Shown piece after piece: positions 22,907 to 34,680 of a DNA stretch of 64,000 nucleotides. The notes below the pieces were generated by a model that worked only from the letters and a program-made list of their open reading frames with translations, searched no databases and was not told the origin of the DNA. The DNA is from Protea cynaroides (Eukaryota > Streptophyta > Magnoliopsida > Proteales > Proteaceae), in assembly GCA_028583415.1 (NCBI GenBank), contig CM053272.1, positions 46,158,685 through 46,222,684 on the forward strand, read 5' to 3'. Every line of letters begins with the position of its first letter. Within the stretch, counting starts at the first letter, position 1. The position numbers and the translations under genes are program-made.

Positions 22907-25900
22907 CAGGGGGAGAGTTGATGTAGATCGCTTCACCCATATCAAGTATAGTTGCCGCAAGCAACGTGCCAACAATGAAGTTGTTCACAATTAGGCATGG
23001 TCTATAAATGGATAGCACAATAATAAGAAAGATCTGATTGCATACTCATCGGTTGGAAGATTTTTAAATTACTTTGACAAGATTTGGTTGCATGTGCCGG
23101 TGATGGAAGGTTTTTAAATAATTGAGGCTTGTCTCAATTTAGTAGATTATTACAAGCATTCATTTCCTAAATTAAGTGCACCAGTAGTTGTTAGGATTAC
23201 CCTTCCTTGTGGCCTTGTGTATTTTTGGCCTTCCTTCTTAGGATCCTTTTGTGCAACATATTTAAACAATGTAATGGGTTAAGTTGAAGGCAGACAAATT
23301 TTGAACAAAGACATTGGAGATTTTATGAAAGTCTATTTGATCCTTGGCGAGAAACCATAGCCTGAGATAGGCATGACCTGAGATCGGTCCCTTTCTCTTT
23401 CTTCTTCTGTATCTTCTCTTCAATTTGTCTTATACCCTTAACCCTTATCGCCAACCTTTGTTGGCTCTATTGAAGGGATAAACTCTACTAATACATGCTC
23501 CTTTTCTTTAGCTTTAAAGACCCTTTTGGGGTAATGTCGTTGAATGGAATTTAATTGCTTATTCATCCGTGCATAAAATTCCCCGTAGTCATGTTTACCA
23601 CTTTCTAGTGATGACATGGAATCCATACACTTCTCCATGGCAATAACCCTCTTAGTCAATTGTCGAATCAACTCTACAAGTTGGAGGGGAGTAGATTCAA
23701 CTCTTAGTGTTGAGTTGTGAGCGCTATTCTCAGCCAGCTCTGATACCATTAATGATGCAAACCCACTAACAAACTCTTTGTTAATGATTGCAGGTTTGAA
23801 GCTCACACAATAACTCAAGGTTGGCTATAAGGATGAAAGGTATAAGACAAATTGAAGAGAAAATATAGAAGAAGAAAGAGAGAGGGACCGATCTCAGGTC
23901 ATGCCTATCTCAGGCTACGGTTTTTCACCAAGGATCCACAAAACTTTCATAAAATCTCCAATTTCTTTGTTCAAACTTTGTCTGCCTTCAACTTAACCTA
24001 TTACATTGTTTAAATAGGTTGCACAAAAGGATCTTAAGAAGGAAGGCCAAAAATGCACAAGGAAGGGAAATCCTAACAACTGCTAGTGCACTTAATTTAA
24101 GAAAGGAATGCTCGTAATAATCTACAAAATTGAGACATGCCTCAATTATTTAAAAACCTTCCATCACCGGTGCATGCAATCAAATCTTGCCAAAGTAATT
24201 TAAAAATCTTCCTACCAATGAGTATGCAATCAGATCTTTTTTATTATTGTGTTGTCCATTTATTGACCATGCCTAATTGTAAACACCTTCCTTGTTGGTA
24301 CATTGCTTGTGGCGACTATACTTGATATGGGTGAACCGATCTACATCATTTAGTTAGCACTTATTTGATAAAAAAAATTGAAAGGTAACTTTGTTAATGT
24401 AGACTGGAAAAATGTCTTAGAGCCCCATGGGGGTAATTACATTGGAAAAACTCCTCATTTATCCAAGCAACTAAAATGTCTAATTTGATTTAATGTTATT
24501 CCTGGATAAGTGTTAAACCCTACTTAACTGTTGAATAGTTGAATTGGAAATCTATGCAGTCGCCATTGTGGGTACCGGGACGAAGGAAAGAAACAACTTA
24601 TTAACGTGTGATTTCTTGTTATTGTGGGATGCACGGAAAAATAGTCCCTTTTGTTTGACTGGCCTATGGTGAAACCGGTCGGTTATTTTCCATTCTCAAA
24701 GAGAAGAATGGAAGAGGGAATCACCATTTGGAAAAGGGTCTAGGACCTATAACACCTATTTTACCACTGAAACGAGCAGGAATAACTCAAAAAATAAGGT
24801 CTTAGATACAAGTCTAGAAACGAGATCAGGCTACAAAAGTGGGAAGGTGTTAGGCACCCACTTTTCCCAACAAAATCCGTGTTTCTTTTTTACACAAATA
24901 TAGAATATTCTTCATTTCTTACCAAACTAACCATGTATTATTATGTAAATTAAAAAGTAACTAGGCTTGCTTAAACGGAAAAAGAATCCTAAGCAAGTTT
25001 TAACCCCAATGCTTTGACCGAATAACGTACAATGGGTCCCTGCTTGCCTTGCATTACTTTGACAGAAAAGTAAACCTAAAACATACCTGGGATCCATGGA
25101 TTCACCGACTGAACTCAAATTTGACATAATTATCAATCTAAACATGCTTTCTATGTACAAATTTGTAAAAGACTTAATATCTACATTGTTCTCCCCTTTT
25201 ATGTACACTACGAGTAATAATGAAGGTCTACACTATTGTAGATAATAACATAATGAAAGACATTGCTGGATTGTAAATATCGAATGATTAGAAAATCTAT
25301 GTGCATGAATGGGATGGGAAGGATGAACGGACCTAATAGTAACATCGTTGAGTTGCCTACGTACCCTTGTCAAAGGATCATATCAAACATAATTCAGAAG
25401 TGTGCCTATGTATCTTCGGATTGTTGGAGCATCAGGTCAAACATAGTTCAAAAGAGTTCTCAATGAAGGATGCAACAGTATGAGTCCAAGACAACTAGTT
25501 GGGTGTCAATTGGACTCTGGGACAAAAGTAACTAGTTTGAGAATTATGTTGGCCAAGAGAAAAGGGCAACAAAATCAGGTTGTTAAAAAAAAAAGGCCAT
25601 ACTTGGTTGCGATGTACACATGGAGAGGAGTCCAAAAATGATCCTTTTTGGTGGGCTCCAGATGGGCTGGACAATGGGAAATAAAACAACGTCGAATCGA
25701 AAAATCGACATTTATGATTTTGATGTTTGCGTCAAGGGAGTCCAAGGGGGCTGACTATGCATAAATTGAACTCCAGGCAAAAAAGTCCTTTTTGGTGGGT
25801 CCCAAATGAACCTAATCAATCTCTTTGGATTCCTCTAGATGCGTACATCGCCACCTTGAATGTCGGTTTTTTGATTCGATGTTGTTTTATTGTCCATTTT

Positions 25901-28900
25901 CAGCCCGGCCCATCTGGGACCCACTAAAAGGGGCTTATTTGCTTAGAGTCCAATTGATGCATAATCAGCCCCTTTGGACTCAAACATCAAAATGAATGTC
26001 ACTTTTTTTATTCGACGTTGGTTTATTTCCCTTTTTTAGTCCAGTCCATCTGGAGCCCACCAAAAAGGGTCATTTTTTCCTTGAGTCCGATTGACGCCTA
26101 GTCAGTATCTTTGAACTCCTCTTCATCCATACATCGCAACCAAGTATGTCCAATTTTTCGAACGACCTCATTTTATCGCCCCTTTTCTCTTGACCTACAT
26201 AATTCCCAAACTTGAACATTTATCCCAGAGTCTAATCAACACCCAATTAGTTGTGTTGGACTCTTATTATTGCATCATTCTTTGAGAACACTCATTCGAA
26301 CTACGTTTGACTTGATTCTCTAAACCATCCGGAGATACCTAGGCAAGGCGAAGAAGTTTACTTCAGGTACGGTTCCACGTACATCCTTGTTTGAGAAAGT
26401 ATTGCACACATTCACACCCATCCTTGTTTAAGGAAACACTCTTCTAAATCACGTCTAATCTGATCCTTTGGCAATGGTACGTGGGCAACTCGATGAAGTT
26501 ATTGTTGGGTCCGATCATCCATCCCATTCCATACACATACATTTTTTAATCATTGGACATTTACATTCCAGCAATGTCTTTCTTTATTTTATCTTCAATA
26601 GTGTAAACTTTTAATTTTACTCGTTGTGTACATAAAGGGTGGGAACCATGTAGATATTAAGTCTTTTATGATTTTGTACATAAAAAACATGTGTAGATTT
26701 ACATTTCTGTCAAAATATAGGTGATTTAGTGAATGCACGGATCCTAGGTATGTCTTAGGTTTACTTCTTTGTCAAAGAAATGTAAGGCAAGCGAGGACCC
26801 AAGGTACATTATTTCATTTTTGTCAAAGCATGGGGGTAGAAACTTGCCTAAGATTCTTTTTTGTCCAAGCATGCTTAGTTACTTTTTCATTTACATAATA
26901 ATATGCGGTTAATTTGGTAAGAAAGGAAGAATGCATTCTAATCTGTGTCCAGTAGAAAGATCGGCTTTGCCGGGCAGATTGGTGCCTAATACCTTCCCAC
27001 TTCTGTAACCTGACCCGTATCCAGATCTGCCCGAGACCTTATTTTTGGAATTATTCCTGCTCGTTTCAATGGTGAAATGGGCAGTACGAGTCTAAAGTCT
27101 TGGTCCCTCATTCTAGGTTGCAACGACTCTTTCTGTTCTTTGAGAATGAGAAATAGACCGACCAGTCCCACCATAGGCCAGTCAAACAAAAGTGATCATT
27201 TTGCCGTGCATCTCGCGATCACACATTAAGGGGCCATTTCCCTCATCTGACGTGGTAAGATCATTGTTACAACTGTGTTGGATTGACATGCTTCTTGACA
27301 CCTGGTCCCAGTTTTAAAATGGTAAAATAAAAGTTGGCCTTCTAGGGGGGATTTTGGTGGTTCAAACAAACCTTATCACTTGGGAGTCATTCTCTCCAGA
27401 CTGGCTGACTTCCTACCCCTGTTACTAGTTCATTTAAGAAATGCTTCAAACTTCTTATTTAGAGGCTTACAAATAGATGTTTCAATTTTCTATGTTTGTA
27501 TTTGCTCCACTTATATCTTTTATTGGACTACTGGGGATGTGTCTAGAAGTTAGATTAGGTTCCAAGTTTCTTTATCAATTTTTGCAACGGTTAAAGTTTT
27601 AGAGAAGATCTTGAGACGGTAGAAGCCTTATGCTTCAAATCCTATGGCTAGATTAATTATTAACAGTTCCTAGCAGTAAAATATGGCTTTCTTAACTCTT
27701 AAGAGGAAAGAAAGGAAAACGTAGTAGATTCCCCCATGCACCGAAAGGATCTAAGAGTGCTACTGTTGAAGACTTGGCAGCAATGAGTTACTGTTTCTTA
27801 ATGTTTTATCTGATGGAGGTACATCCATATATATCTGTCTGTGTATATTACATTTTTTCTTTATAAATGGATATGTTGACCATCAGAACATAAAATTTTC
27901 TTTTATATTGAGATAAATATATTTTGAAATTGAAAACCAAACTTCAAAAGCCATATAAATTCATGCTCTGTTCTAAAAAAAAATCCTAACGCATTTTAGT
28001 CCAATATTCTGTGCAAACTGTAATCCATATTCACAAAACTTCTATTATGATTCACAGATTGATGCAGGGAAGCAGTTGAGGTTGGACAGCTTTTTGGAAC
28101 ATTTGTGCTACCTCACAAAATGCCTGGCTTCGAAAGCCAGGGGCTTTGGGCCTCATCCATGAGGTATTTTATGAGGTGGCACATGTCTTCTTGCTGTTTT
28201 AAGCCCAAAATTTTCTGCTTGCCTGCATCACTAATGACACTGGATATAAGTGGCTTTATGCTTTGCTATTATCATACATTATCATATTGGGATAATGAGA
28301 AGGAACAGGATAGGTATTTGGGTGGGCTTTTTTTTTTTTTTTTTTTTTTTTGGGGTTGGTGGTGGGGTTGGAATTATTAATACACTTTATGAGTCACTGA
28401 ATGCTTTTGTTGTAATCAATTGTTCTAACACTATTTTAAGTCCTGTTGTTATATTTTGATTTAAGACAGTTGATCGTAGATTCCTAACTTGTACAATATT
28501 TTGTTTGTTGCTGTTAGAATTTCTCGTGCTCCCTTAAGATTGAAACACATATTGAGGGTCAGATTTTTTTATCAGTTTTTGATTCAATGATGTGGTTTTG
28601 TTGCATTGATTCGATAAAGATTAATTTAGATCTGACACCATGTGAATGCACTTGTTCTACATTTTGGTGGCTCCAGACTCAAAGAAGGGCTAGAGTTCAC
28701 AAGCAGCGGCTGGAAAATGGTGCAGCAAAGGCTGCTGAAGAGCTTCAGAAATGTAATTAGCCTTCCCTTCCTGTTTGTTATTTAAAAGTTCGGGTCAGAG
28801 TTTGTTTTTCCTTTAGTGACAGTATTTCTACTGGCTGCTCTGTGTCTACGATTGGCTGAGATATGGTGATGGCTCCTGCCTTGTCCGTGAAGGGATGCTG

Positions 28901-31900
28901 CTGGTGCTTCTTGTGTTCTCTCAGTCAATGAGACAACCGTAGAAAACCACATGATTTTGTTTTGTTTTGTTCAAGAAATCAGAAGAAAATTGATTGTACA
29001 AATGGAATCAAACAGTATTGATTTTTTTATTTTTTTTTATTGTTGTTTGTATTTTGGTTTTGTGCAGATGATCCATCTAGTGATCCAAACGTAACTGGAG
29101 ATCCATACAAGACATTGTTTGTTGCAAGACTTGTGAGTAATTCCTTGCTATTCTTCTTCATTTCTCATGCTCCTTTAAATATTTAGATTATAATGACAAG
29201 CATTGCTGTGGTTCTTTTGCAGAATTATGAGACTACTGAGCACAGAATCAAAAGGGAGTTTGAAGCTTATGGACCAATCAAGCGGGTAGGTATTTTAGAG
29301 CATCCCCAGGGAGGGATCAGGTTTTGCCTTTTGACTTTGGTAAGAGGTTCAGTAATATGGCGCCCTTTGCTGTGGCTTTCTTTGGGATTTCTGAACTTCT
29401 TCCTCCAATGTTTAATTTTTTTTTTTGTAAATTGTTTTTGTCTACCATCTCTATATACTTGGGTTTCTGTGTTTTTTGTTATACAAATTAGGAGTATTAG
29501 CCCCCTTTTTTTATGTGTTGCTCTACTAATTTCATACTGGGTATGTTCATCTGTATTCCCTTTAGGAAGTTGAATGTTAGCTTTGTTAATAAAAAAAAAA
29601 TGTGAATGATAGTTCCACACACAATGGTATGAGGAGTTCAATTTTAACTGTAGAAGGTTCTACATTGAGACAGATTTTTGTATTTATACACTGCTTGAAT
29701 ACTGCTTTTGTACAGATTTTCCTTGGTCAATGGCCTTTGTTTATTAAAACTTATTCATAAAAGGTCAAATTTTCATTTATCATAGAAGTAGAAATTCTTG
29801 TAATAACAGATAATGTTGATTTCTTCTGTCTTATATTCATTCTTGTGCACATGTTGTTAATTTTGTCAATTCCTGGTATGGGTCATATGAGACCTATCCA
29901 ATTGGTACGTTGGTTGTCAGAATCCCCTTTACCAAGTTAAGTACAAGAGTGATGATGCATGACAGTTGTGAATCTCTGCACCTTAAAGGTGAGCACTGTC
30001 AGTGATGCATTGCACCACATGTTTCTGGCCCTGTTCTGAAGTTTGAAAAGGGGATTTTTGAGCTTCTCTCTCTTCTAAATGGTGGTAGGTCAACAAGAGT
30101 CTGGAGTAATAGCAGGTATCTCTGCCTCTAATTGGCAGTAAGGGTTTGTTTTCTTTATCCTTTGAAAAGCATCACTTTGATTTTGATAGCCCTAGAAAAT
30201 CTTGTAGTAGTATAGGTAGTATCCTACTCCAGTTAGTTGTATTTAGTTTCCGATGGAGCAATATCCCTGGTAAGGGGGCTATTTTCCAGTCCTGGGACTA
30301 GCATTTTGGTCGCCTACCTCGGTTTTCTGCCAATCCTATTGCAACAATGATGGTGCATCGTGCATGGAAAAAAATATAGCTGTAGACCTTAAAGGTGAGC
30401 AAGGTAGTGATGCATGGTGCCTTTTGGCCTTTATTCTCGAGCTACTACAGGAGGCCTGTCAAGTTCCTTTCATTACCTGTGCTGGGAAAACACAAACTCG
30501 GGAGTATTAGCGCCACCTTTCTTCCTGCTATTTGCTTTCTGGTTTGCATTATCTTGCTACTAAAAATTTTATTTTGACTCCAAAGGCTAATCGAAAATCT
30601 CTCAGCAGTTCAGAAGATATCCTGGTACTATTTTATTTATAATAGTTTGCTAGTTTAAAAAAATTTCCCTGGTAAGGGGGATGGTATAGTCTTTGTGACA
30701 ACTCGTAATCAGCCACATTCATCAGTTATTCTGCCAACTCTAGCGATGGTGGTGATGCATCCTGCGTGGCGAAGCTGTACACCTTAAAAGGTGAGCACGG
30801 CTAGTGAGGCATAAAGCCTGTTTGCCGTGCCATTTAGGATTTTAGTGTTTTTTTTTCTCATGCTCTACGCTATAACAATAGGAATTATTGCCTAAGTGGC
30901 TAAAACTTCTTGGCTTTTATTTATGTTCCTTCCTTCAGACAATATTTATTTATGTGTCTATACTCTGCTGTGTACATCTAGGTTCGGATGATAACTGATA
31001 AGGTGGCAAATAAACCTAGAGGTTACGCTTTCATTGAGTACATGCATACACGGGATATGAAAGGTTTGTTGTAATTCGGCATAGGTTGTGCTATTTCTGT
31101 TGTTGCTTATTCTTTGTCCGTTATGTTTATACTGATACTATGCATCATGCAGCTGCATACAAACAAGCTGATGGGAGAAAACTAGATAATAAACGAGTGC
31201 TTGTGGACGTTGAACGTGGTAGAACTGTTCCCAATTGGCGACCTCGCAGACTTGGTGGTGGACTTGGATCAACTAGGATTGGTGGTGAAGAAGTCAATCA
31301 AAAATATTCTGGAAGGTATGTCATGATTTTGGCATTTAATTTGAAACTCCCCATCGGCGCTTTGTAGGTATCTTGGTGTGTATATTCTCATCAAGGTTCT
31401 AAATCTTGTGGATCTTGACCTTGTTCCGGTGAGGTTGAGATCTCGTCGAGCTGTCATCGAGACACTGCTTTTGAGATTAGAACTATGATTCTCATCTATA
31501 AGTATTTTTTGGACTATATTATGATTCTCATCTATAAGTAATTTTTGGACTATACTATGATTCTCATCTATAAGTATTTTTTTTTTTTTTGGACTATTAA
31601 ACTAATATTGTCCTCTGTGGACAGAGCTCATCTGGTGTAAGATCTAATTTTGAAAAGAGAGAAATAATGGTGAAGAGTTAAAAGAACAAGCTGTATTAGG
31701 TTTTCCTGGGGTTGTAGGTTTCTCTGCAGTGATGGTGTTGGGGGAGACCAGAGTCTTTGATGTCTTCTGGTGTTTTTTTGCATGTCCTGATGCGTGAGAC
31801 CATCCCGAGTGAAAGTGGATATACTTTGAATTGAGAATCCCTTGTGAAGAAAGTTAAATTGGTGATGCGGTCTGAATAACCATGATGGTATGGACTATGG

Positions 31901-33544
31901 AGAGTGGTATAGATTTTTGTTTTGCATGAGAGGACTGAAAGGAGGACTTGGTTTTAGTTACTGTTTATTTTGAAGATTGCCATAGGTTTCTGGTCCGAGG
32001 GGCATGGGAAGATAAGCCATATAGTGAATGGGTGAATTTTTTACACCACCCTCCATCTGTATCTAGTATTTTGGAACTAAATATTGTCAAAGAAAGAAAG
32101 AAATGTCTGTTTTAATTAGTGCTTCCTTCTCCTGAGCAGGTGCTGTAAGAAGGGTATGGGATTGAGTAAAACTGGTGTTGAACTATTTGTGTCTTGACTT
32201 TAAGATGTGAGATGTTTCTGTGGACACATTGACAGACCATATTACTTATTCAATATTCCCGAAATATTGATTAAGGTGTGGTTGGCTCTGCATTTCTTTT
32301 GGTTGGGGGTGTGGAGAGAAAGAAGATGGAATTATATCGTTATGGTTCTATTTCCAGTTGAGTTGGTTGTTTTGGGAGTAAAGCATTCATGTAATCATTC
32401 TTCAAAAAAATTGGATGAATCAGGATGCATTTAAACGTTTGTGTGGAATGAATTAAATGATTTTATAATACTGAATTTTGAAATGTCTTTTTTTTTTTTT
32501 TTTGATACAAATCCACTGTTTTATCTAAGTTTAGTATGATTAATCCTATTGATATACTTCTTCATAATCTTTGTCCTTTTAAGTGCATGTTTTTTATGAA
32601 CAACTGCACTGAGGATATTGACCGTCTGATAGCCAAATAAATTTCAGGTGACTTAAACCCTGGTACAATAACTTTTTTTTGCATGCCTCTGTGATGCTTT
32701 TAAATGGAAGTTTACGAGACAAGGCATAAATATTTGAAAAAGCTATGAATGGCACATTAAGATGGATTTTGTGGTTGTGTGGTCTTTCTTCTGATCTTTT
32801 CTCATCACTTCATGCGGTGCCTGTGTAAGTAAATATATGATAAATGATTGCTTTTGAAAATGGTGTCTCAGGGAGAGGGAGAAGTCCCGTGAAAGGGGAA
32901 GGGACAGGGACTTGGAACGTGAGAAATCTCGTGAGCGGTCCCATGACCGGACAAGGGATCGTGATCCAAGAGAAGAAAGGCACCATCGAGACCGTGATAG
33001 GAATAGAGATAGGGACAGGGAGAGAGAACGGGGCCGGGATCGTGATCGTCGTGATCGGGATCGAGAACGTGACCGTGGTCGTGACAATGACCGAGAGAGA
33101 GATCGAGACCGTGACCGTGGTCGTGATCATCCTCGAGAACGAGAGAGGGACTACGATCGTGAAGATTATGAACAAGACCGTGGACGTGATCGCACTGAAC
33201 CAAAGCATGAACGTGACCGTCTTGCTGAAAGGGAGATGGAATATGATCACATGGAGTCTGAGAATGACCGTGGGTGGTATGATCATGTTGAGCGCAGGCC
33301 TGGGTATGGGAGTGTGGAACCTGACCTTGAACATGGGCACTATGACAATGATGAGGACCAAGGTCATGGAGGATCTGATCATTTTGAGTCCCATGGTGAT
33401 CGGGGACAATACGATCGTGACCCTGAGCGTTATGACCGGATGGAGCCTGAGGATTACGAGTATGATCAAGGGGATAGAATTCGAGACCAAGAACAAGAAT
33501 ATGATCGTTCAAAGAGATCTCTTTCTCGTGAATATGAGCATTAG
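18935..33544 (+). CDS. U1 small nuclear ribonucleoprotein 70 kDa (U1-70K), complete
   Basis: U1-70K binds stem-loop I of U1 snRNA and acts in 5'-splice-site recognition in the nucleus. Exons: 18935-19033, 19550-19664, 19747-19826, 28677-28752, 29068-29132, 29223-29285, 30982-31063, 31153-31315, 32872-33544. All borders are GT-AG, all phases agree, and the product is 471 aa. The U1-70K N-terminal domain (MGDFNDPFMRNRDAAVQAR; FEPRPPLEYKPPPEKRKCPP) spans residues 1 to ~100. An RRM follows with RNP2-like LFVARL (140-145) and RNP1 RGYAFIEY (179-186). Next is the conserved VPNWRPRRLGGGLG, then an Arg/Asp/Glu-rich low-complexity tail (~248-471) ending SLSREYEH. Plant homologues share this order. Introns 3 and 6 are unusually long. 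The start follows AAAA and matches the conserved N-terminus. Confidence 0.96.
20451..22311 (+). repeat. LTR A of the inverted-LTR element (interrupted)
   Basis: Starts TGATGTAGATTGGTTCACCC and ends GGTTTGTGTCA. It is split by the solo LTR at 20554-21758. Without that insertion it is about 650 bp, close to LTR D (596 bp). It includes a 56-bp tandem duplication (22066-22121 and 22122-22177, starting CTCTTGGATCATTGG). Confidence 0.85.
20554..21758 (-). mobile_element. Solo LTR nested in LTR A
   Basis: A 1205-bp TG...CA segment (TGATGTAGGCTAACC to TCCTCGTCA) interrupts LTR A. Near-identical 5-bp flanks CAATA (20549-20553) and CAATT (21759-21763) fit a decayed target duplication. The minus strand carries TATATAAAG (about 21562-21570) and a CT-rich leader, so the LTR reads on the minus strand. 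GA-rich tandem sequence (21310-21490) creates spurious ORFs. Absence of a flanking internal domain indicates LTR-LTR recombination. Confidence 0.72.
22316..22332 (+). other. Primer-binding site (initiator tRNA-Met type)
   Basis: TGGTATCAGAGCTATGG begins four bases after the end of LTR A. It matches the usual plant complement to the 3' end of initiator tRNA-Met. The mirror copy is at about 23732-23748 on the minus strand, next to LTR D. Confidence 0.85.
22333..22919 (+). other. Internal region of the inverted-LTR element
   Basis: About 590 bp ending in a T-run (22871-22901) and a polypurine tract AGCAGGGGGAGAGT just before LTR C. An 82-codon open frame (22395-22643; start MIQELTERVIAMEKCMD) is acidic/basic and probably helical, with no family I recognise. 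A shortened inverted copy lies at ~23458-23752. No protease, RT or integrase motifs were seen. Confidence 0.7.
24597..27230. repeat. 2.6-kb foldback (long inverted repeat)
   Basis: Two arms of about 1.3 kb mirror each other around ~25919. Paired examples: GTTTGACTGGCCTATGGTG near 24653 with its complement at ~27186, GGGAAGGTGTTAGGCACC near 24842 with its complement at ~26999, and ACATACCTGGGATCC near 25082 with its complement near 26754. Arms are diverged. The core (25600-26150) contains additional smaller inverted copies of a CCAGATGGGCTGG/AACGTCGAAT block. No transposase was seen and no target duplication could be fixed, so the ends are approximate. It could be a foldback transposon, a long-TIR MULE, or inverted pieces of a larger retroelement. 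Confidence 0.75.
29286..30981 (+). promoter_or_regulatory. U1-70K intron 6 with diverged ~400-bp repeat array
   Basis: This intron splits the RRM between GPIKR and VRMITDK. A core CCTTAAA(A)GGTGAGC recurs at 29981-29994, 30387-30400 and 30782-30796, spaced about 400 bp. Around each are similar blocks: GATGATGCAT upstream, (A)GTGATGCAT or GTGAGGCAT downstream, and GGAGTATTAGC-like sequence further on (29490, 30102, 30501, 30878). Each core resembles a 5' splice site (AAAG|GTGAGC). In Arabidopsis a long U1-70K intron is reported to be retained in an alternative transcript. Regulation here is an inference. Confidence 0.55.
31480..31600 (+). repeat. ~47-bp tandem repeat, three units
   Basis: CTATGATTCTCATCTATAAG followed by a T-run and GGACTAT occurs three times in succession in U1-70K intron 8. 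No coding role is apparent. A short hAT-like terminus (CAAGGTTCTAAATC) lies just upstream near 31394. Confidence 0.85.
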
Positions 33545-34680
33545 GGATGCAGGCGTGTTTTCCTCTCCTTTGTTTTGCTTCTCCGGTAAGGTCAGACCTG
33601 TTATTTTGCTTTTAGGTAGGAAAAGAGGGCACACTTGCACATCATTCTCTCTACTTTCCGATTTTGGTTTCCTAATTTTAAGGTGCATTCAACAGATTAA
33701 ATCCAATGGAGGATGACATACTATGCTCATCTCAAGCGCAGTTAATGTTCAAGTTTGGATTAGAATACATATACCCTCTGAGTGCAAAAGCTTGCTTACA
33801 GTTGGGCATTGTCTAGTGAGTATAAGCTGCGTCTTTGTTTCTTGTTATGTTTGAAGGGATCATGCTCTCATCGTTTTGGGAATGCTGATTTCACTATTTA
33901 ACCTTGACAATGTAGTATTGATTTAATAAGTCTCTTTTATTCTACATTTTCTGGTGGGGTTTGGGGAGCATGGTGTACACTTTCTTTGTGTTTTATTATT
34001 AGGCTGGCCAGTACATGGTTTGTATTTTAGTGAAAAAATATGATTTGAGTATTGCCAGTCGGTAACATGATGATCATGAATGTATACCAGACGTACAGTG
34101 CTCGCTACGAAGCCTGCAGGGCACTAGGCACCTGCTTTTGTCTTGGCCCAAGTTTTCAGGACCCAAGAATTGGTAATTTATATTTAGTTTCTAATCTGGA
34201 TCTGTTCTGTGGAGGAATTGCTTCTGGTTCCGTTCAATGTGTTATTATCGTTTGCCAACTCCATCGGAGCTGCTTTTCATGCCATTTGGCTAGTCCTCAA
34301 TCAGTTCTTTACATTTCTAAGTGAATTGGCTACTTAATGTGGGATCTGATGTCTGAGTTTTGGTTGAAATTTCGAAGAAAGAATGAAAGATAATCTCATG
34401 TCGAACAGTTGGGAGATAACTTTTTAAGTACCTTTTGCAGATTGGCAAGGTCACTTGAAAGATGAATTGCAGGAATCCAGATTATCCTGATAGAATCAAT
34501 TTGCACTTTACAGGGGTTTTTTTATTTTTTATTTTTTTGGGGTTGGGAGTGGTTCAGTGTTGGAACATTGGTTCCAGATTGCGGTTGGGAGCATTCTCAA
34601 GTAGATGGTTTTATCATTTCCATGATTTAGTCTCAGTACTTCATCTCTATCGAACTTGATTTCCCTGAGAAACCAAGAAA
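33545..34680 (+). other. U1-70K 3' UTR and convergent intergenic sequence
   Basis: AT-rich sequence following the U1-70K stop; the 3' UTR probably ends within the first ~500 bp but no polyadenylation site is certain. No further gene was seen on either strand. Confidence 0.5.

Larger units (their letters stand above)
20451..24348. mobile_element. Inverted-LTR (palindromic) non-autonomous retroelement
   Basis: Order: LTR A (plus, 20451-22311), primer-binding site and internal region (plus, 22312-22919), truncated LTR C (plus, 22920-~23457), internal fragment (minus, ~23458-23752), LTR D (minus, 23753-24348). Both outer ends are the same LTR terminus: TGATGTAGAT at the left and its complement ATCTACATCA at the right. 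TTTAG flanks the whole composite (20446-20450 and 24349-24353). A normal element would show directly repeated LTRs. The internal region encodes only short open frames with no recognisable gag or pol domain, so it is a TRIM/LARD-like element. The inner junction (23455-23459) has about 4 bp (CCTT) shared by LTR and internal sequence. Confidence 0.8.
19827..28676 (+). other. U1-70K intron 3 (8.85 kb)
   Basis: The donor GTAAGA follows ACCCCA and the acceptor TCCAG ends at 28676. It holds the inverted-LTR retroelement (20451-24348), a nested solo LTR and a 2.6-kb foldback (about 24597-27230). Segments 19827-20445 and 27231-28676 show only AT-rich intronic DNA with G- and T-runs (20287-20312, 28328-28350). 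Confidence 0.85.

Noticed and set aside
31392..31470. hAT-like terminus CAAGGTTCTAAATC
   Set aside because: No matching second end or 8-bp duplication was found nearby; at most a fragment.
32743..33716. Overlapping long ORFs on both strands of the U1-70K last exon
   Set aside because: Shadow frames of the Arg/Asp/Glu-rich tail; only the frame phased with exon 8 and ending REYEH is coding.
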